Source of the DNA: an uncultured Arenicella sp.
GTDB taxonomy: Bacteria; Pseudomonadota; Gammaproteobacteria; Arenicellales; Arenicellaceae
Direction: 5' to 3'
Assembly: GCA_938048185.1 (NCBI GenBank)
Contig: CALIVT010000002.1
Span: 1-64,000 of the forward strand
DNA length: 64,000 bases
Below the pieces are notes generated by a model, which saw nothing but the letters and a program-made list of their open reading frames with translations, had not been told where the DNA came from and ran no database searches. The position numbers and the translations under genes were made by a program. Position 1 is the stretch's first letter; each line of letters begins with the position of its first letter. Shown in pieces: positions 34,129-43,450 of the stretch.

Positions 34129-35205
34129 ATGACAGACAACTCAATGAAAGCCGTCGTAACCATTGGTAACGGTGGCTATGAAAAACTGGTCTATCAAGAT
34201 GTGCTAATTCCTGAAATAGAAACGGGCGAGGTGCTTGTCGAAGTGTTGGCTGCTGGTGTTAACAACACAGAGATCAATACGAGATTGGGATGGTATTCAT
34301 CTTCAGTTAGTGGTTCCACTATCGAAACAGTAGAATCAAACGTAAAATCACCTCCTTCAATTAATGACGGGGGTTGGAATAAAGAAACCCCTTTCCCATT
34401 GATACAAGGAACAGATTGCTGTGGGTTAATTCAGAGTGTCGCAAACGATGTTGACACCAAACTGATAAATAGACGAGTGATTATTCGCCCTTGTATTCGC
34501 AAGTTCGGATTTGATAATTTAGATAATATTTGGATGGGCTCCGATTTTAATGGTGCTTTTGCTCAATACTTAAAAATTAAAGCAAGTGAGGTGTTTCCGA
34601 TAACTTGTGATTGGACAGACTCAGAACTTGGCACCATTCCGTGCTCTTACGGAACCTCGGAAAACATGCTTCACAGAGCCAATGTGAGGTCAGGAGAAAC
34701 GGTGCTGGTAATGGGGGCATCTGGAGGCGTTGGTTCCGCTACGGTGCAACTTGCAAAACGCAGAGGAGCAAAGGTTATCGGGGTTGCGAGTGAGAACAAA
34801 CATGAACAAATGTCTAAATTTGGAGTGGACATCTTGTATGGACGTTCCGCCAATCTAATCGATGAATTAGGCGAAGAATCAGTGGACGTCGTGATCGACA
34901 ATGTCGCCGGTGAATCGTTTCCGAGCATGCTCAAACTACTGGTGCGCGGAGGAAGGTTAGTGTCGTCGGGGGCAATATCCGGCCCCATTGTCGAGCTAGA
35001 TATGCGCGACATGTACTTAAAAGATATTACTCTTATCGGCACAACCGCTTGGGATGAAACAGTATTCCCAAATATTGTAAAGTATATAGAGCGAGGAGAG
35101 ATACAACCGATCTTAGCAAAAGCCTTTCCGCTATCATCAATTGCTGAAGCTCAAGCGGAATTTCTCCTAAAAAAGCATGTGGGGAATTTTGTGCTAATAC
35201 CGTGA
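34129..35205 (+). CDS. Zinc-type/quinone oxidoreductase-like medium-chain dehydrogenase
   Basis: A 358-aa MDR-superfamily oxidoreductase. The N-terminal GroES-like domain has EVLVEVLAAGVNNTEINTRLGWY; the Rossmann domain has VMGASGGVGSATVQLAKRRGAKVIGVAS (about 193-220). The structural zinc Cys cluster of alcohol dehydrogenases is absent, so a quinone-oxidoreductase-like enzyme is more likely. An insertion of about 30 residues follows Trp55. I chose the ATG at 34129, after AAGAGCAAAG. Codon use differs from the neighbours: AGA, AGG and GGA are frequent and the stretch is A/T-richer, which suggests recent acquisition. Confidence 0.85.
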   Translation: MTDNSMKAVVTIGNGGYEKLVYQDVLIPEIETGEVLVEVLAAGVNNTEINTRLGWYSSSVSGSTIETVESNVKSPPSINDGGWNKETPFPLIQGTDCCGLIQSVANDVDTKLINRRVIIRPCIRKFGFDNLDNIWMGSDFNGAFAQYLKIKASEVFPITCDWTDSELGTIPCSYGTSENMLHRANVRSGETVLVMGASGGVGSATVQLAKRRGAKVIGVASENKHEQMSKFGVDILYGRSANLIDELGEESVDVVIDNVAGESFPSMLKLLVRGGRLVSSGAISGPIVELDMRDMYLKDITLIGTTAWDETVFPNIVKYIERGEIQPILAKAFPLSSIAEAQAEFLLKKHVGNFVLIP

Positions 35206-35256
35206 TCCAGAGAAATGAGACACGTCAATCTGCTTAATTGTGACTGGCGACTAAGA

Positions 35257-35787
35257 TTAATTAGCCAATTTTTCTCGATATTTCTGGGCTTGCTCGGTAT
35301 CGCCACTCGCTTCATACGCGCCGGCCATCAGCACCCAATTTTGGCGGCGTAAATTTTCATTCGCTTTAGCTAATGTATTCGATTTCGCGGCGAGCTGAAT
35401 CGATTTTTTCCACGCTTTTTGATCATATCTAACCTCGGCCAAGCGCGCCCAAAGAGTCGCATTCCGTGGTTCAATACGCAGGGCTCGCTCAAGTAAACTC
35501 GCAGCACCATCCCAGTTCTGGGTCTGGCGCTCACGCCGAGCATCCGCCAACAAGCTCTTGACCACCGGTGACATTACTGGCTCACCCATTAGTGGCTCGG
35601 CCGTGACCACTGTGTCGTCGGGTAAGGGTAAAGGCTCGCCATTGACGACCACACGGTCCTCAACATCGGCGGGCGGTTGTACCGGCACATCTATCGAACG
35701 AGTGCTAATACAGGCGCTCAGCACTAACATTAGCGTGATCGCACCCGGCATTAGCGTGATCGCACCCGGTAATTTAAGGCGCGGCAC
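35257..35787 (-). CDS. TPR-containing lipoprotein next to PBP1b (LpoP-like candidate)
   Basis: The product has a lipobox VLSAC, a Pro-rich acidic linker and two TPR-like helical pairs (WDGAASLLERALRIEPRNATLWARLAEVRYDQ...). It directly follows mrcB. In Pseudomonas aeruginosa a TPR lipoprotein encoded beside the PBP1b gene, LpoP, activates that enzyme; this gene has the same position and domain type, so a similar role is a fair guess. The start is ambiguous: GTG 35787 gives a canonical signal peptide (RLK then a hydrophobic run) and no overlap, so I use it. ATG 35898 has a GGAG Shine-Dalgarno but makes an overlong n-region and overlaps mrcB by 86 nt. Confidence 0.75.
   Translation of the reverse strand: MPRLKLPGAITLMPGAITLMLVLSACISTRSIDVPVQPPADVEDRVVVNGEPLPLPDDTVVTAEPLMGEPVMSPVVKSLLADARRERQTQNWDGAASLLERALRIEPRNATLWARLAEVRYDQKAWKKSIQLAAKSNTLAKANENLRRQNWVLMAGAYEASGDTEQAQKYREKLAN
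35728..35769. repeat. Exact 21-bp tandem duplication inside a signal peptide
   Basis: CATTAGCGTGATCGCACCCGG occurs twice back to back (35728-35748, 35749-35769). In the lipoprotein it doubles the seven residues PGAITLM within the hydrophobic core of the signal peptide. The copies are identical, which implies a recent event. Confidence 0.95.
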
Positions 35788-35812
35788 TAAGTCTAAGAGT
35801 GGTGTTGAGCCA

Positions 35813-38368
35813 CTAGCCAAATACACGTTTCCACCAAGATTTTTTCTTGCTGCGCTTGGGGCTTGTTTCGGGTAAGGGTTCGAAGTGTTCAAGTTCATCA
35901 TCATGCTCCAAATCATACTGCAATAATTCAGCACAAGGTACGTTTTCTATTGCTAACGAGTCTACCAAGATTGGCAAACGCCGTGAAAGACTACAATCTT
36001 TATTTACTGGGTCCAAGGAATAATAGACCTCTTGTTTGAGCACCTCCGAACCATAGTTTAGGTCGAGGCGCTCGAGCGGCATGCTTTGCATCGCTTTGGC
36101 CCAAACTTTAGCAGCACCGCTCGAACCCGTTAGAGTAGTAGACTTGTTGTCATCGCGGCCAATCCACACCACCGTCAGGTAGTTGCCACTAAAGCCCGCG
36201 AACCAGCTGTCTCGATAATCGTCAGTAGTGCCGGTTTTTCCAGCCAAACCATAGTCGAATTTAAAACCGGTGAGCACGCTTCTGGCGGTGCCGTTACGAA
36301 CCACATCTTGCAACGCGTAGTTAATCAGGGTGGTGAAATCCGGCTCGATAACTTGCTCAATATCCAAAGAATAACGCGCTAATGGCTCATTTTCACCACT
36401 CAAAACTGCGCGTACACCTTTGATCGGCATTTTGAATCCGCCAGAAGCTAGACTCAGATAGAGCTGCGAAACGTCTATTACAGACATCGGAACGGCACCT
36501 AACAAGAGCGATGGCAGCTCGCTGAGATTGTCGTCAAACCCCACACGGCGTATGGTATCAGCAACCGCCGGCACACCGAGTTCTATGCCTAAATTCACGG
36601 TCGCTAAATTATACGAACGCGACAACGCGTCGATCATCATCACCGGCCCGTGCGGCAAACCGTCGTAGTTCTGTGGGCGCCAAGCCGGGCTGCCTTTCTG
36701 AGTCACAGTAATAGGTAAATCATTCACTAGACTCGCTAAGGAATAGCGCGCTGGGCGTTCTAACGCGGTCAAATATACGAACGGCTTTAATAAAGACCCA
36801 ACCGGCCGCTTAGATTTTAGAGCTCGGTTAAAACCTGAGAAACTCGGGTTGCGATCACCTAACATCGCGGCCACTTCACCGTTGTCTGTGCGCAGCACCA
36901 CAGCGGCTACTTGTAGGCTTCCCGACGCGATACTTTTACGCTTTTCAATTGCGTCTAGTTCACTGCGAACAGCCTGCTCTAGGCTCTGTTGAATTCGAGG
37001 GTTTAACGTTGTATGTATTTCTAAACCATCGCTTAGTAAGTCTTCTTGCTGATAATCAGCGGTTAAATTATCACGCACAAAACCCATAAAGCTCGGGTAC
37101 GAGAGCGTCGCGGCACGTACCGCCGTAGCACTTACGCTATGCTTGGCGGCAATTGCGGCTTGGTATTCAGGCTCTTCAATATGACCTTCAGAAAACATAG
37201 TTGTGAGCACTAGGTTGCGCCGCTCTAGTGCGCGCGCCGGGTGCTTAACCGGATTGTAGCGGCTAGGGCCATTATTGATCGCAACCAATGATGCAAGTTG
37301 ATGCAACTCTAGTTCAGCGAGCGGTCGTCCGTAGAAATATTCGCTGGCTAGCCCAAAGCCATGAATCGCGCGGTTGCCAGCTTGACCTAAAAATACTTCG
37401 TTTAGATAGGCCTGTAAAATTTCATCTTTGCTGTAGTGAAATTCCAACAGCATAGCCATGATCATTTCAACAAATTTACGGCGATAACTGCGCTCAGACG
37501 ATAGGTAATAGTTTTTGACAAGTTGCTGAGTAAGCGTGCTACCGCCCTGAACCACTCGCCCCGCGCGCAGGTTACTGAACATGGCTCGCGCGATGCCCAT
37601 CGGGTTAATGCCGAAATGTTGGTAGAAATGACGATCTTCATTCGCAATCAAGCCCGCAACTAACAACGGCGGAACTTCGTCGAGCTTTAGCAACTTGCGA
37701 TCTTCGTGACTCAGAGGCGACACGCTCCCGAACAGCCTCGGCTCAAGTCGAACGATCTCGATCTCTCGCACTTCGCCCGCGGGCGATTGCATCGTAATCG
37801 CCTGAATACGACCGTCGGCAAGTTTCAGGCGGATTATTTGTTTTGGACGCAGCCCGTCCCAGAAACGAAACTCGCGCTGATAGATCGCCAGCTCGGAATC
37901 GCTGGCGCTAAAACTACCCACTCTATCTAGGCTAGGGCGATCGACGTAACCCAGCTCATCAAGCTCGGCCTGCACCAAGTCGCTGTCGAATTTCTGACCA
38001 AGATAAAGCTCTAACGGCCGCGTATAAACATGGGCCGGTAGCGCCCATTTTTGCCCTTCAAATTGCTTACGGATACTGATGTCTAAATACATCGTATACG
38101 CGAGCACCGGGATTAATACGAATAGCCCAAGCCTCAAACCCCAAAAACCGATGAAGCCTAGAATTTTCCTCGCAGTCGAACGACCAGCAGTACGCTTGCT
38201 AGCGCTATTAATTTTTTGAGTACCTTTACGAGTGGCGCGTTTAGATTTTTTCGCGGTCGCCTTTTTACTTGCGCGCGGTCGCTGCTTTGCGGCATCCGCA
38301 CTGACGTTGATTACCCTTTTTTTACCCTTCTTCTTGCTTATCTTCTTGCTTATTTTTTTACTCACCAT
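35813..38368 (-). CDS. mrcB: Penicillin-binding protein 1B, bifunctional glycosyltransferase/transpeptidase
   Basis: PBP1b polymerises and cross-links peptidoglycan. The 851-aa product has a very basic cytoplasmic tail (about 1-68, including a doubled KKIS unit coded by a 12-bp repeat), a membrane segment (about 70-92), a UB2H-like region, a GT51 domain with catalytic Glu in EDRHFYQHFGINP (about 243) and GGSTLTQQLVKNYYL, and a transpeptidase domain. The latter has the active Ser in GSLLKPF (about 519), SYN in RSYNLATVNLG and KTGT (about 711). UB2H supports PBP1b over PBP1a. A TPR lipoprotein gene follows. Confidence 0.95.
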   Translation of the reverse strand: MVSKKISKKISKKKGKKRVINVSADAAKQRPRASKKATAKKSKRATRKGTQKINSASKRTAGRSTARKILGFIGFWGLRLGLFVLIPVLAYTMYLDISIRKQFEGQKWALPAHVYTRPLELYLGQKFDSDLVQAELDELGYVDRPSLDRVGSFSASDSELAIYQREFRFWDGLRPKQIIRLKLADGRIQAITMQSPAGEVREIEIVRLEPRLFGSVSPLSHEDRKLLKLDEVPPLLVAGLIANEDRHFYQHFGINPMGIARAMFSNLRAGRVVQGGSTLTQQLVKNYYLSSERSYRRKFVEMIMAMLLEFHYSKDEILQAYLNEVFLGQAGNRAIHGFGLASEYFYGRPLAELELHQLASLVAINNGPSRYNPVKHPARALERRNLVLTTMFSEGHIEEPEYQAAIAAKHSVSATAVRAATLSYPSFMGFVRDNLTADYQQEDLLSDGLEIHTTLNPRIQQSLEQAVRSELDAIEKRKSIASGSLQVAAVVLRTDNGEVAAMLGDRNPSFSGFNRALKSKRPVGSLLKPFVYLTALERPARYSLASLVNDLPITVTQKGSPAWRPQNYDGLPHGPVMMIDALSRSYNLATVNLGIELGVPAVADTIRRVGFDDNLSELPSLLLGAVPMSVIDVSQLYLSLASGGFKMPIKGVRAVLSGENEPLARYSLDIEQVIEPDFTTLINYALQDVVRNGTARSVLTGFKFDYGLAGKTGTTDDYRDSWFAGFSGNYLTVVWIGRDDNKSTTLTGSSGAAKVWAKAMQSMPLERLDLNYGSEVLKQEVYYSLDPVNKDCSLSRRLPILVDSLAIENVPCAELLQYDLEHDDELEHFEPLPETSPKRSKKKSWWKRVFG

Positions 38369-38618
38369 GTAACTCTTGGCATGTTTAGTATGTTCTCAGA
38401 AATAGCGTATTCTTTGCTGTGTTTGACAAACAAACTGCGTGAAAACCCCCGCCGCATAGTAGACCATAAATAGCCCAGTTACCCGAATTTGCTAACCTGC
38501 ATTTAACTCGCGACTGTCAAAATTTGGCGAGACCCTGTCAAAATACGCCAATCAAACCTCTTAAAACATTATTTATCAACATGTTGCGAGAATTTTAAAC
38601 AAATTACTTTAATGTTTT

Positions 38619-38648
38619 TTGACAAAGAGCAAGATGCTCCGATATTAT
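38619..38648 (+). promoter_or_regulatory. Strong sigma70-type promoter with palindrome in the spacer
   Basis: A perfect TTGACA (38619-38624) is followed after 18 nt by TATTAT (38643-38648). The spacer contains GAGCA-AGA-TGCTC (38627-38639), a perfect inverted repeat placed where a repressor would block RNA polymerase. It should drive the dynamin-family gene with a start near 38655. Confidence 0.75.
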
Positions 38649-38654
38649 GGCTCG

Positions 38655-38805
38655 ATGAAACGCTAAAAGCTTAAATCTAAACCAAGACAGAGCGTGAGAC
38701 GGGCAGAAAAAAGGGTAGAAGCCCACGCCTTTGCGTGATACAAAACAAGTCGCTTGTTAGCAGCACTAAAAGCAGCACTTAGAACGCCGGCTTAAGCTGT
38801 AAACG
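38655..38805 (+). promoter_or_regulatory. Structured 5' leader of the dynamin-family gene
   Basis: The predicted leader of about 150 nt contains CACGC/GCGTG (38724-38728 with 38733-38737, loop CTTT), an enclosing GGGC/GCCC option (38701-38704 with 38721-38724), AACAAG/CTTGTT (38744-38749 with 38753-38758, loop TCG), and a repeated AGCAGCACT. GCGTG at 38692-38696 could compete for the CACGC arm. I match it to no known riboswitch. Confidence 0.35.
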
Positions 38806-40869
38806 GTGCCGATAAAAATAACTCCGAATAACGACATAATTGTGGCCAACCAAATACTCAATACCGAAATTGAACAGTACTCTGACTGGCGCCTGAAAGT
38901 CAGTGGTGCCGTGCAAGACCTCAGCACATTCTTAAAGACCAACAATGTCACTGATTTACGCACGCACCATCAATTTGAAAATGTTCTGGGTGCCTTGGCA
39001 GACGATAATTTATCCGTCGCGTTTGTCGCGGAGTTCTCGCGCGGTAAATCAGAGATGATTAACACCATCTTTTTTGGTAATTACAAAAAGCGCATCTTGC
39101 CATCAGGCAGTGGCCGCACAACCATGTGCCCAACTGAGTTGATGTACGACCCCAACATCCCGAGTTGTATACGCCTACTGCCGATTGAATCTCGAGAAGA
39201 CGATCGACCTCTATTTGAGTTAAAGAAAGATCATGAGCTGTGGCACCAGATTGACTTTGATGCTGACGATGTAGCCAGTATCAGCGGCGCGATGAAAGGC
39301 ATGACAGAATCCAAGCTGGTGAGCAAATCCTACGCCAGCAAACTAAAGTTCGACCTCCTTGACGATGAGGGGTCCGAGCTTGGCTTACCCGTTAATAAAT
39401 ATGACGAAGTCGAAATCCCGAGTTGGCGCCACGCGGTGATCAACCTTCCACACCCGCTGTTGGAGCAAGGCCTCGTGATTTTGGATACGCCCGGCCTGAA
39501 CGCGATCGGCGCTGAGCCAGAGCTAACGATCAACCAGCTCTCGACCGCCCACACTGTCGTGTTTATTCTGTCACACGACACCGGCGTCACAACCACCGAC
39601 CTAGAACTTTGGGAACAGCACCTAGTAACCAACAAATCTGGCGCCGAAAAGAACCAACGTAAATTGGTTGCCTTAAACAAAATTGATTCGCTGTGGGATG
39701 GCATTCGTACTGAGGCCGAGATCGAAGATGAGATCTATCAGCAAGTTCGTGCCACCGCGAAAACATTAAACTTAGACGCTGAAAATATTTTCCCGGTATC
39801 GGCTCAAAAGGGGCTACTAGCAAAACTGTCAGACGACGACGAGCTGCTAAAACGCAGTAATATTGGTGCGCTAGAAGGCGCCATCGCGGGTAAGTTGATT
39901 CCTGAAAAACGCAAAATCGTGGTCGATAAAGTCCGCGGGTCCTTAGAAGAAATTCTGGAGTCAGCAGGGTCGATTTTGGATAATCGACTGAAGGATGCTG
40001 ATGCTCACATCGCCGAACTAAAGCAGTTGAGCAGTAAGAACACTGATGTGATTTCTCACATCATGTTAAAAGTGCAGTCGGAAAAATCATCCCTTGAGAA
40101 AGATATGCAGCGCTACCAAGCGTTGCGCGCTGTATACGCGAAAGAAACCACTAAGTTGGTTAAGATTCTAAGTGCTGAGCGCCTTGAAAAATTGATTGCC
40201 ATCACAAAACACAATATGGCGCGGTGCGCGTCGTCGATAACCCTGCAAAAAACTATTTCTAAGTACTTTGAACGCGTCAATCATTATTTAGACTCAGCGA
40301 TTACGCAAGCGAATGAAATCGCAGTGCTGTCTGAAGGAATTACACGAGATTTCGAGCACGATCACGGTATTGCTAACTTCCGTGTTAGACGTCTCAGATT
40401 AGAGCGCTTTAAACAAGAGGTGGGGCGCCTAGAAGCCAAGCATAGTAATTTGAAAGACACTAAAACATTGTTCTTCAAAGAGCAGATGTCGATCACCAAT
40501 CGCTTCTACGACTCTGTGTGCACAGTATCCCGCAAGATTTTTTCACGAGCATTGATTGACGCGACGAACTGGAACAACAATTTGATGGTGCCAATGGAAA
40601 CTTATGTCCGCGAGCATCATACGCAATTGCGTCGCCGCTTAGAGAGTGTGAAGCGCATTCATAAAGCGTCTGACACAGTAGAGCAACGCTTACAAGAGCT
40701 TACTACTATGCAAACTCAACTGGTGGCTCAACACGACCAATTCACTGTGCGCCAAAATGCACTGGTCAACTTGCTGGTTGAGGCTGAAAAAGCCAACACA
40801 CCGCCTGAACTAGAAAACGCAGAAACCACCGCCGACGTATTGTATTGGGACCATAGAGTCAAGTTCTAG
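38806..40869 (+). CDS. Dynamin-family GTPase
   Basis: A 687-aa large GTPase of the bacterial dynamin-like group. G1 is AEFSRGKS (75-82; the first Gly of the P-loop is Ala here), the G2 Thr is at about 105 in GRTTMCPTEL, G3 is DTPGLN (227-232) and G4 NKID (291-294). The rest is long helices with coiled-coil character (about 385-680), as in the stalk of dynamins. No membrane segment is obvious. Relatives in proteobacteria have poorly known roles in membrane remodelling. It starts with GTG, without a good Shine-Dalgarno, behind a strong promoter. Two PEGA-like lipoprotein genes follow after 207 nt. Confidence 0.88.
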   Translation: MPIKITPNNDIIVANQILNTEIEQYSDWRLKVSGAVQDLSTFLKTNNVTDLRTHHQFENVLGALADDNLSVAFVAEFSRGKSEMINTIFFGNYKKRILPSGSGRTTMCPTELMYDPNIPSCIRLLPIESREDDRPLFELKKDHELWHQIDFDADDVASISGAMKGMTESKLVSKSYASKLKFDLLDDEGSELGLPVNKYDEVEIPSWRHAVINLPHPLLEQGLVILDTPGLNAIGAEPELTINQLSTAHTVVFILSHDTGVTTTDLELWEQHLVTNKSGAEKNQRKLVALNKIDSLWDGIRTEAEIEDEIYQQVRATAKTLNLDAENIFPVSAQKGLLAKLSDDDELLKRSNIGALEGAIAGKLIPEKRKIVVDKVRGSLEEILESAGSILDNRLKDADAHIAELKQLSSKNTDVISHIMLKVQSEKSSLEKDMQRYQALRAVYAKETTKLVKILSAERLEKLIAITKHNMARCASSITLQKTISKYFERVNHYLDSAITQANEIAVLSEGITRDFEHDHGIANFRVRRLRLERFKQEVGRLEAKHSNLKDTKTLFFKEQMSITNRFYDSVCTVSRKIFSRALIDATNWNNNLMVPMETYVREHHTQLRRRLESVKRIHKASDTVEQRLQELTTMQTQLVAQHDQFTVRQNALVNLLVEAEKANTPPELENAETTADVLYWDHRVKF

Positions 40870-41076
40870 CCCAATACTCATCTATCCCATACCCATACTG
40901 GCACGACCGTTACTAACGCACGTTTTGCTTAACCAGCAACAACGGCCCAGGCGCTGCTGTGCCTCATACAAATTTCCGTAGCAAACTTACCGATTGTTAC
41001 GCTTAGTGAACAGTCGATCAAGCTGCAAACTTTACTATGCTATTATTTGCTCTAAATCAAAACTCACCACAATAAT

Positions 41077-41433
41077 ATGACTAACACATTTGTACTAAGA
41101 TGCCGAAAAGCGTCGATTCTTAGCGTGACCATTGCGCTTTCTCTCGCGTTGTCGGCATGCGGCGCGCACTATGGCGCCGCAAAAATCGTCTCCACACCAC
41201 CCGGCGCTGAAGTAATAAACCTAGACGACGGTACGGTAATCGGTAATACGCCGGTTACCATGCGCTGGAAGCATTCCAGCGGCGACCGTCAACACATACC
41301 TGTGCGCTTAAAAAAGCCTGGCTATTATGAAAAAGTATCGTCGTTTTGGCTAAGTATGCGCCATGGCAGCGAACAAGCAGCAAATGAAAATCCACAATTG
41401 GTTGAAATAACCATGCAAAAGAAAGGCGAATAA
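41077..41433 (+). CDS. PEGA-domain lipoprotein
   Basis: A 118-aa lipoprotein with a lipobox LSAC (Cys about 28). The mature part reads IVSTPPGAEVINLDDGTVIGNTPVTMRW, the hallmark of PEGA domains, small surface beta-sandwiches. KKPGYYEK and a hydrophobic end follow. It lies 11 nt before a second lipoprotein gene of the same size with a related layout, so the two form an operon and may be old duplicates. Function unknown. Confidence 0.82.
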   Translation: MTNTFVLRCRKASILSVTIALSLALSACGAHYGAAKIVSTPPGAEVINLDDGTVIGNTPVTMRWKHSSGDRQHIPVRLKKPGYYEKVSSFWLSMRHGSEQAANENPQLVEITMQKKGE

Positions 41434-41444
41434 GGCCAGCCGAG

Positions 41445-41801
41445 ATGACCATGAAAAAAACTATCAGATTATTACTCGTTTTAGCCGTCGCCAGCACCGT
41501 TTCAGCGTGTGGCAGCAGCAAGAAGAACTTTGCGATGAAAGTACATTCAGACCCACTGGGTGCCTACGCATTGATGCAGGTTAAATACAAAGGCGATGAA
41601 AACCCCGAGTGGATTTTTCTTGGCCCAACTCCGATCGTAGTCGATAAATCAATCAAGTTGAGTGGCGCAAGCAGTGTCTCGTTAAAGGTGATTCGACCTG
41701 GCTTTTTTGAGCAGGTGAAAAGTTGGAGTATCAAAGACTTTAAAAAGGAATACAGTCGAACCAAAAAAATCAGCTGGGTACCGAGTTTAGTTGAGCAGTA
41801 G
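41445..41801 (+). CDS. PEGA-like lipoprotein, probable paralogue
   Basis: A 118-aa lipoprotein with a lipobox VSAC (Cys about 22). The mature part has KVHSDPLGAYALMQVKYKGDENPEWIFLGPTPIVVDKSI and KVIRPGFFEQVKSW. These correspond to STPPGAEV...GNTPVTM and KKPGYYEKVSSFW of the preceding protein, so a PEGA-like fold is likely although the motif is weaker. The start may be Met1 (41445) or Met3 (41451). Function unknown. Confidence 0.78.
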   Translation: MTMKKTIRLLLVLAVASTVSACGSSKKNFAMKVHSDPLGAYALMQVKYKGDENPEWIFLGPTPIVVDKSIKLSGASSVSLKVIRPGFFEQVKSWSIKDFKKEYSRTKKISWVPSLVEQ

Positions 41802-42010
41802 GCGTTTTATTGGAGCGCATGAATTTTAGTCGTTAATTCGATGAGCGAACGTAAACTCGCTCATCGGTTCGCACAGGTCAAAGGGCGAATTTCCTAACCA
41901 CGCTTTAGCGCGACTTATCGGGCCTTTCGAACCTTCGAACCTGCCCGACACGAGTACTGTGAGTCGATTGTGCCCCGGCTATGCATCTACCTAAGTTCTA
42001 CTATGCGCTC
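41802..42010. other. Intergenic region with several stem-loops
   Basis: Between two convergent operons lie GATGAGCG/CGCTCATC (41840-41847 with 41858-41865), CGCT/AGCG (41901-41910) and TCGGGC/GCCCGA (41918-41923 with 41943-41948). The last encloses a tandem TTCGAACC repeat (41926-41941). None has a T tract, so simple terminators are not supported. Confidence 0.5.
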
Positions 42011-42788
<778 letters not shown>

Positions 42789-42805
42789 CCGTCTAGTATA
42801 ACACC

Positions 42806-43372
42806 TCAAGCCTGATAGAGCGTATAGCGACTGTGACCGGCCTTACCCTCTTTAAATATCGTCCAGCCGGGAGTTTGTTGAGGATCTTGTTTAGAAGCTT
42901 GTTCAACATAAACTAACGCTCCTTCGGTCAACCAACCGTTGTCTTGCAACCTAGTCATAACACGCACCAGCAAGTCAGAGTCAAACGGCGGATCAAGAAA
43001 CACCAAGTCAAATGGCTGCGGCGCAGCACGGCCAACAAAATCAAGCGCGTTCTGATTCAAGACTTCGCCGGTTTCAAGCGCATTTAATGTTTGTAAGTTC
43101 TGTTGCAGTTGCGCTGCGACGGATTGATCAACTTCGACAAACAACGCACTGTCAGCACCACGCGACAAACACTCCAAGCCGAGCGCACCTGTGCCGGCAA
43201 ACAAATCAAGGCAGCGTGCACCTGCGACATCGTACATAAGCCAGTTAAACAAGGTCTCGCGTACTCGATCGGTGCTAGGCCTTAGGCCTTCACGTGCGAG
43301 CACTGGCAGTCGACGACCACGCCATTGACCAGAAATTAATCGAATGGTATTTGATTTAGCGCGCTTGTTCAT
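42806..43372 (-). CDS. rsmD: 16S rRNA (guanine(966)-N(2))-methyltransferase
   Basis: RsmD methylates G966 of 16S rRNA in the small ribosomal subunit. The product is 188 aa. IRLISGQWRGRRLPV and LRPSTDRVRETLFNWL are the N-terminal family motifs, DLFAGTGALGLECLSRGA binds SAM, and LVFLDPPFDSDLL contains the catalytic DPPF. I chose the ATG at 43372 (MNKRAKSNTIRLI); the open frame extends 53 codons upstream without family features. It is divergent from ftsY, with 78 nt between. Confidence 0.95.
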   Translation of the reverse strand: MNKRAKSNTIRLISGQWRGRRLPVLAREGLRPSTDRVRETLFNWLMYDVAGARCLDLFAGTGALGLECLSRGADSALFVEVDQSVAAQLQQNLQTLNALETGEVLNQNALDFVGRAAPQPFDLVFLDPPFDSDLLVRVMTRLQDNGWLTEGALVYVEQASKQDPQQTPGWTIFKEGKAGHSRYTLYQA

Positions 43373-43450
43373 TGTGATTTTTTGGACAATCCCTACAATA
43401 CGGTTATCGAAATGGCTAAGTCGCCAAACACATAATAGCCTTATAGCAGC

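Larger units (their letters stand above)
38369..38805. other. Intergenic region between divergent mrcB and dynamin genes
   Basis: This 437-bp gap contains no gene I can support. Its left part is A/T-rich and should hold the mrcB promoter on the minus strand, which I could not place. Its right part holds a strong plus-strand promoter and a folded leader, listed separately. Confidence 0.7.
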
